This document shows positions 13,393 through 16,629 of a stretch of 16,629 nt of DNA, one piece after another. Source of the stretch: Acidobacteriaceae bacterium. GTDB lineage: Bacteria; Acidobacteriota; Terriglobia; Terriglobales; Acidobacteriaceae. The translations under genes were made by a program, and so were the position numbers. The stretch spans positions 1 through 16,629 of the forward strand of contig JASHUR010000298.1 in assembly GCA_030039895.1 (NCBI GenBank), read 5' to 3'. Each line of letters begins with the position of its first letter. Positions within the stretch are counted from its first letter, which is position 1. The notes under the pieces were generated by a model. The model did not search any database. It saw nothing but the letters and a program-made list of their open reading frames with translations, and had not been told where the DNA came from.

Positions 13393-15612
13393 ATGCAAGG
13401 GTGGACGAACCCTTCCCAGGGGGCCCAGCCGGAGTTTCCGGCGGCAAGCTCCTCATCACATTCTGCAGTCATTACACCGGCAGATCTGCGGAAAGTAATC
13501 TTCAAGCGCAAGTGGCTTATTTTGGCCACAACATTGGTCGGGATCGCGCTTGCTGTCTTTTACATCCTAACGACAACCAAGCAATATCAAGCATCCGCGC
13601 GCGTAAACATCGACCTTGGCCGTTCCACCAATATTGGCGTGGAGAGCTTGATTTCGCAGAACGCAAATTTCTTTGAAGACCCAGAGACGGCGCTTAATAC
13701 CCAAATCGAGATTATGCGCAGCGAAACGGTGGCAATGGATGTCATCAGGGCTCTCGATCTGTTCCATAAGAAACCATTTTCCGAGGTTTTTGCCGAGCAT
13801 CCGTACAACGGGCAATTGACTCCCCTCGAGCGCACGGCGTTAATCGGGATGTTCCAGGGCTCAACCAGGATTGAGATTGTGCCGGATACCGAGCTCGTAC
13901 AGGTGAATTTTACGAACCCCGACCCAAAGGTTGCCATGAACGCGGCCAACGCGATCGTCGATGCCTATATGCAACGTGACCTGGAATCGCGTTTTCAGGG
14001 GACCTCCCGCGTTTCAGACTGGCTTGCGCACCAGTTGACCGGATTGAAACAGCAGGTCGATGCAGATCAGCAGGCGCTGGCTGATTATGTGCAAAAGCAT
14101 AACATCGTGGTAACAGACAGCATGGGCGGAAATTTGGTCACCGACAGTCTCACGACTGTGAACGAGCAATTGGCGCAGGCGCAAGCTGACCGAATCGTAA
14201 AAGAGGCCCGCTACAGAATGGCCCTCACTCGTAACCCTGAACTCTTGGTTTCGGTTGCACCTGGGACGATTCTAGGCGCCCTTAGGGAGCAGCAGGCAGA
14301 CCTCATGGTCGAACAGGCACAATTACGTTCAAAGTTCGGTCCGAATTATCCGAAGGTCCGCGAGATCAATAAGCAGTTGGCAAGTGTGCAGGCAGACATA
14401 GATACGGAGATCAACAACCTGACGAAGCGCTTTGCGGAGGAGTACAACACCGCCGTGAAAACTGAGTCTCTGCTGCAGGCCCGTCTGGACGCGCTCAAAC
14501 AGGAATCGTATCGTCAAAATGCATCGTCGGCGCAGTTTGACATTCTCAAGCATACTGCTGAGTCCACGGCCGAACTGTATGACGCACTCCAACTGAGGTT
14601 GCAGGAAGCAGGTATCACCGCTGGTTTGGGCTCGACCAACGTTGATATCATCGATCACGCGACTATTCCCCCGGGGCCCTACTCGCCGCGAAAGAAGGCG
14701 GATTTGATGTTCGGATTGTTCGGTGGGCTGGTGGGTGGGTTCATCCTAGCATTTGCTTTAGAGACGTTCGATGATACGCTTCAGTCGTCGGAAGAGGCGG
14801 AGACAATTGCACATCTGCCAACACTGGCTGTAGTGCCGCATTTCTCAAGCAACAAGGAGGCAGCGCAGAGAGCTCAAAGACAAAAGCTTTTGCCGGATCT
14901 GGTGACGTATCTAGATCCTCATTCGCTGGGAGCAGAGGCATTTCGCACATTACGCTCCGCCATCCTGTTGTCTGCAATCGATCGTGAGCCAAAGGTATTT
15001 CTTGTTGCGAGTAGCTTTGCCGAGGAAGGCAAGTCGACCGTAGCCGCAAATTTGGCCATTTCGTTTGCCCAACGTGACGAAAAGGTCCTGCTGGTAGATA
15101 CGGATTTGCGACGTGGTACTTCTCACCTGAAGTTTGGCCTCTCCAATCGCAGTGGCTTGTCTTCGGTTCTCGCTCGGGAGGCGGGAAGGGAAGCCTATGA
15201 AACTCCGCTTGCGGACTTGCCTGGGCTCAAGGTACTTTCCCGTGGGCCGATCCCACCCAATCCTGGGGAAATGCTAGGATCGCGCTCTATGGAAGCGCTT
15301 TTGCAGCAATGGCGAGACGAATACGATCGGGTTATCCTTGACTCGTCCCCGGTTCTCGCTGTCTCGGATTCCCTCAACCTGGCGTCGCAAATCGATGGAG
15401 TGTTGATCCTGGTCCGTGCAGGAGTGACGCGCAAGAAGGCCCTACTGAGGACACGCGAGATGCTGCGACGCGCTAATGCGCGCCTTGTCGGCACAATCGT
15501 AAACGACGCAGATCTGCGACTCGAAAATTACTACACCTATTCGAAGCACTATGGTTACGGCTACAAGAGCAATTACGGATCAGGCTATGGGGCGTCCGAT
15601 GACAAAAAATAG
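13393..15612 (+). CDS. Wzc-like polysaccharide co-polymerase with C-terminal BY-kinase
   Basis: A 739-residue inner-membrane protein. TM1 (about 42-61) opens a Wzz domain, and a long periplasmic helical region follows (about 200-400). Then comes the Pro-rich motif PPGPYSPRKK (426-435) and TM2 (about 438-456). The cytoplasmic bacterial tyrosine kinase has Walker A in SSFAEEGKST (540-549), Walker A' LLVDTDLRR (566-574), Walker B VILDSSP (647-653), and a C-terminal tail with eight tyrosines between Y713 and Y732. Known: Wzc/ExoP/GumC-type proteins control chain length and export of capsule or exopolysaccharide, and cycles of tail autophosphorylation tune assembly. I chose ATG 13393, with AAGGAG at 13377-13382, over the in-frame GTG at 13354, which lacks a site. 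The export-channel gene overlaps its 3' end. No Wzb-like phosphatase is seen in the window. Assignment is firm. Confidence 0.95.
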   Translation: MQGWTNPSQGAQPEFPAASSSSHSAVITPADLRKVIFKRKWLILATTLVGIALAVFYILTTTKQYQASARVNIDLGRSTNIGVESLISQNANFFEDPETALNTQIEIMRSETVAMDVIRALDLFHKKPFSEVFAEHPYNGQLTPLERTALIGMFQGSTRIEIVPDTELVQVNFTNPDPKVAMNAANAIVDAYMQRDLESRFQGTSRVSDWLAHQLTGLKQQVDADQQALADYVQKHNIVVTDSMGGNLVTDSLTTVNEQLAQAQADRIVKEARYRMALTRNPELLVSVAPGTILGALREQQADLMVEQAQLRSKFGPNYPKVREINKQLASVQADIDTEINNLTKRFAEEYNTAVKTESLLQARLDALKQESYRQNASSAQFDILKHTAESTAELYDALQLRLQEAGITAGLGSTNVDIIDHATIPPGPYSPRKKADLMFGLFGGLVGGFILAFALETFDDTLQSSEEAETIAHLPTLAVVPHFSSNKEAAQRAQRQKLLPDLVTYLDPHSLGAEAFRTLRSAILLSAIDREPKVFLVASSFAEEGKSTVAANLAISFAQRDEKVLLVDTDLRRGTSHLKFGLSNRSGLSSVLAREAGREAYETPLADLPGLKVLSRGPIPPNPGEMLGSRSMEALLQQWRDEYDRVILDSSPVLAVSDSLNLASQIDGVLILVRAGVTRKKALLRTREMLRRANARLVGTIVNDADLRLENYYTYSKHYGYGYKSNYGSGYGASDDKK

Positions 15613-16543
15613 GCTTGCGGTCGTTCTCATATTACTGTGCGGTGCGCTGCAATCGGGTCTTGCCGGTTGGGCTCAGACTACAGGGTTTCGAGTCCAGCAG
15701 CCGGTAAATGCGCAAAAGATCTCGATCGGCCCTGGAGATATTTTGAGCGTGCAGGTTTTTGACACGCCAGAGCTTTCCACGGATTCGGTGCGCGTGAGTA
15801 AGAATGGTGAAGTTAATCTGCCGGTTTTGGGTCTGGTGAATGTTAAGGGGTTGAACCCTATCCAGGCTGCTGTGCGCATTGAATCTGAACTACGCTCTCA
15901 CGGCTTGATGCTCGAGCCTCATGTAACGGTTTCAGTGATTGAATATGCATCGGAAGTCGCCACGATACTGGGAGAGGTCAAGGATCCTGGCGTGTATCCG
16001 ATCTGGGGAGGCCGTCACTTGCTCGATTTGATTGCTCTTGCTGGAGGGCTGTCAACCGAGGCCGGTAAGATCGTGACCATTGCCCACCGAGACGACCCAC
16101 ACCACCCGAAGATTATCCATCTGGTTCAAAATGTAAAGTCTTTGGGTGCTCAGCAGAATCCATTGATCTTGCCTGACGATACGGTTGAGGTAGGCAGAGC
16201 CGGAATCATCTATGTTCTCGGTGCGTTCAATAAGCAAGGTGGGTTTTTGATTGATAATAACGAGCGCGTTTCGCTGCTGCAGGCCATAACGCTCGCTGGA
16301 GGATGGGCTCCATCTGCGGCGCTCAGCAAGGCCCGGCTGATTCGAAAGGTGCCGCAAGGTCATGAAGTTTTGAGATTGGATCTGAAGCATATACTGTACG
16401 GTAAGCAGGCCGATGTCAGAATCGAGAACGGCGACATTCTCTATGTTCCTTCAAGCCTCGGCAAGACTTTAGCAACTCGCGGGATCGAAGCGATCATAGC
16501 TGCGGCTCAAACCGCGGTAATCTATACGTCAGTTAATGATTGA
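15599..16543 (+). CDS. Wza-like polysaccharide export protein (Poly_export + SLBB domains)
   Basis: A 314-residue exported protein. The signal peptide is MTKNRLAVVLILLCGALQSG and following residues, with probable cleavage after AGWA. The polysaccharide export domain begins ISIGPGDILSVQVFDTPELS. Two SLBB-type segments follow: one around ILGEVKDPGVYPIWGG...LAGGLS, the other around VLGAFNKQGGFLI...LAGGWAPSA. Near the C-terminus lies DVRIENGDILYVP. Known: such proteins form the outer-membrane or periplasmic channel through which Wzc-linked polysaccharide leaves. The signal-peptide cysteine has leucine, not G/A/S, before it, so I do not call a lipoprotein. ATG 15599, with GGGG six bases before it, best fits the signal peptide; ATG 15587 is possible. 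It overlaps the Wzc-like gene by 14 bases, implying coupled translation. The family call is firm. Confidence 0.93.
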   Translation: MTKNRLAVVLILLCGALQSGLAGWAQTTGFRVQQPVNAQKISIGPGDILSVQVFDTPELSTDSVRVSKNGEVNLPVLGLVNVKGLNPIQAAVRIESELRSHGLMLEPHVTVSVIEYASEVATILGEVKDPGVYPIWGGRHLLDLIALAGGLSTEAGKIVTIAHRDDPHHPKIIHLVQNVKSLGAQQNPLILPDDTVEVGRAGIIYVLGAFNKQGGFLIDNNERVSLLQAITLAGGWAPSAALSKARLIRKVPQGHEVLRLDLKHILYGKQADVRIENGDILYVPSSLGKTLATRGIEAIIAAAQTAVIYTSVND

Positions 16544-16558
16544 GTCCGGATACCGGAC
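16544..16558. repeat. Perfect 15-base dyad just after the SLBB gene
   Basis: GTCCGG-ATA-CCGGAC begins at the first base after the stop codon: 6-base GC-rich arms around three bases. As RNA it could form a short tight hairpin; as DNA it resembles a small operator. No T run follows, so it is a poor intrinsic terminator. A second small dyad, GTCGT-GCG-ACGAC, lies at 16583-16595 just before a possible start codon. Confidence 0.45.
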
Positions 16559-16562
16559 GATA

Positions 16563-16629
16563 ATGGTGCTGTCCGATTCACGGTCGTGCGACGACATGGG
16601 AACTACTCAACAAACCGCTTCATACTCGT
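16563..16629 (+). CDS. Possible start of the next exopolysaccharide-locus gene (3' truncated)
   Basis: An open frame runs from ATG 16563 (or the in-frame ATG 16596) to the end of the window. From 16596 it would begin MGTTQQTASYS. Neither start has a good ribosome-binding site, and with at most 22 residues no family can be recognised. Position and orientation fit a further gene of the polysaccharide locus, but the frame could be open by chance. Confidence 0.3.
   Translation, partial: MVLSDSRSCDDMGTTQQTASYS

Noticed and set aside
15599..15680. Lipoprotein signal in the SLBB protein (cysteine in LILLCG)
   Set aside because: Leucine precedes the cysteine, where a lipobox needs Gly, Ala or Ser; an ordinary signal peptide fits better.
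1..16629. tRNA, rRNA, CRISPR array, transposase, phage or known defence genes
   Set aside because: None is recognisable in the reading frames or gaps; no gap exceeds about 220 bases.

Overview
The window is a dense, single-copy stretch of a GC-rich bacterial chromosome. It has no tRNA, rRNA, insertion sequence, CRISPR array or phage gene that I can see. The gene mix suggests a soil-type, Gram-negative, polysaccharide-degrading and exopolysaccharide-producing bacterium: a GH38 alpha-mannosidase, a polyphosphate-type glucokinase, an RskA-like protein, an NtrC/NtrB-type pair, and a Wzc-like kinase with a Wza-like SLBB protein. My best guess is Acidobacteriota (Terriglobus/Edaphobacter/Granulicella-like). 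This rests on gene style only and no search was run.

Layout. (1) 1-2499, plus strand: 3' part of an alpha-mannosidase; its start lies upstream of the window. (2) 5422-2496, minus strand: a three-gene operon of ABC ATPase, ABC-2 permease and DesK/NarL-type histidine kinase. It resembles drug-export or envelope-stress modules, but no response regulator gene follows; the kinase stop codon overlaps the mannosidase stop codon. (3) 6976-5536, minus strand: a membrane protein with an RskA-type periplasmic domain, then a polyphosphate glucokinase (ppgK). (4) 7074-8734, plus strand: tlyA (rRNA 2'-O-methyltransferase) and nadK (NAD kinase), a tight pair. (5) 12724-8738, minus strand: a sigma-54-dependent response regulator, an NtrB-like membrane histidine kinase, and a small Pro/His-rich lipoprotein joined to the kinase by an ATGA overlap. 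(6) 12842-13174, plus strand: a single-domain rhodanese. (7) 13393 to the window end, plus strand: the start of an exopolysaccharide export locus, with a Wzz/BY-kinase fusion (Wzc-like) overlapped by a Wza/SLBB export protein, and possibly the first codons of a third gene.

The most interesting non-coding sequence is the 218-base gap before the exopolysaccharide genes. It contains a plausible sigma-70-type promoter followed by two inverted repeats, one at the predicted transcript start and one before the ribosome-binding site. Other points worth checking are the kinase without a regulator (with a perfect dyad upstream of its operon), the RskA-like protein lacking a sigma-binding domain, the kinase-coupled lipoprotein, and a 13-base direct repeat before ppgK. 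I see no clear evidence of a wholly new multi-gene system.
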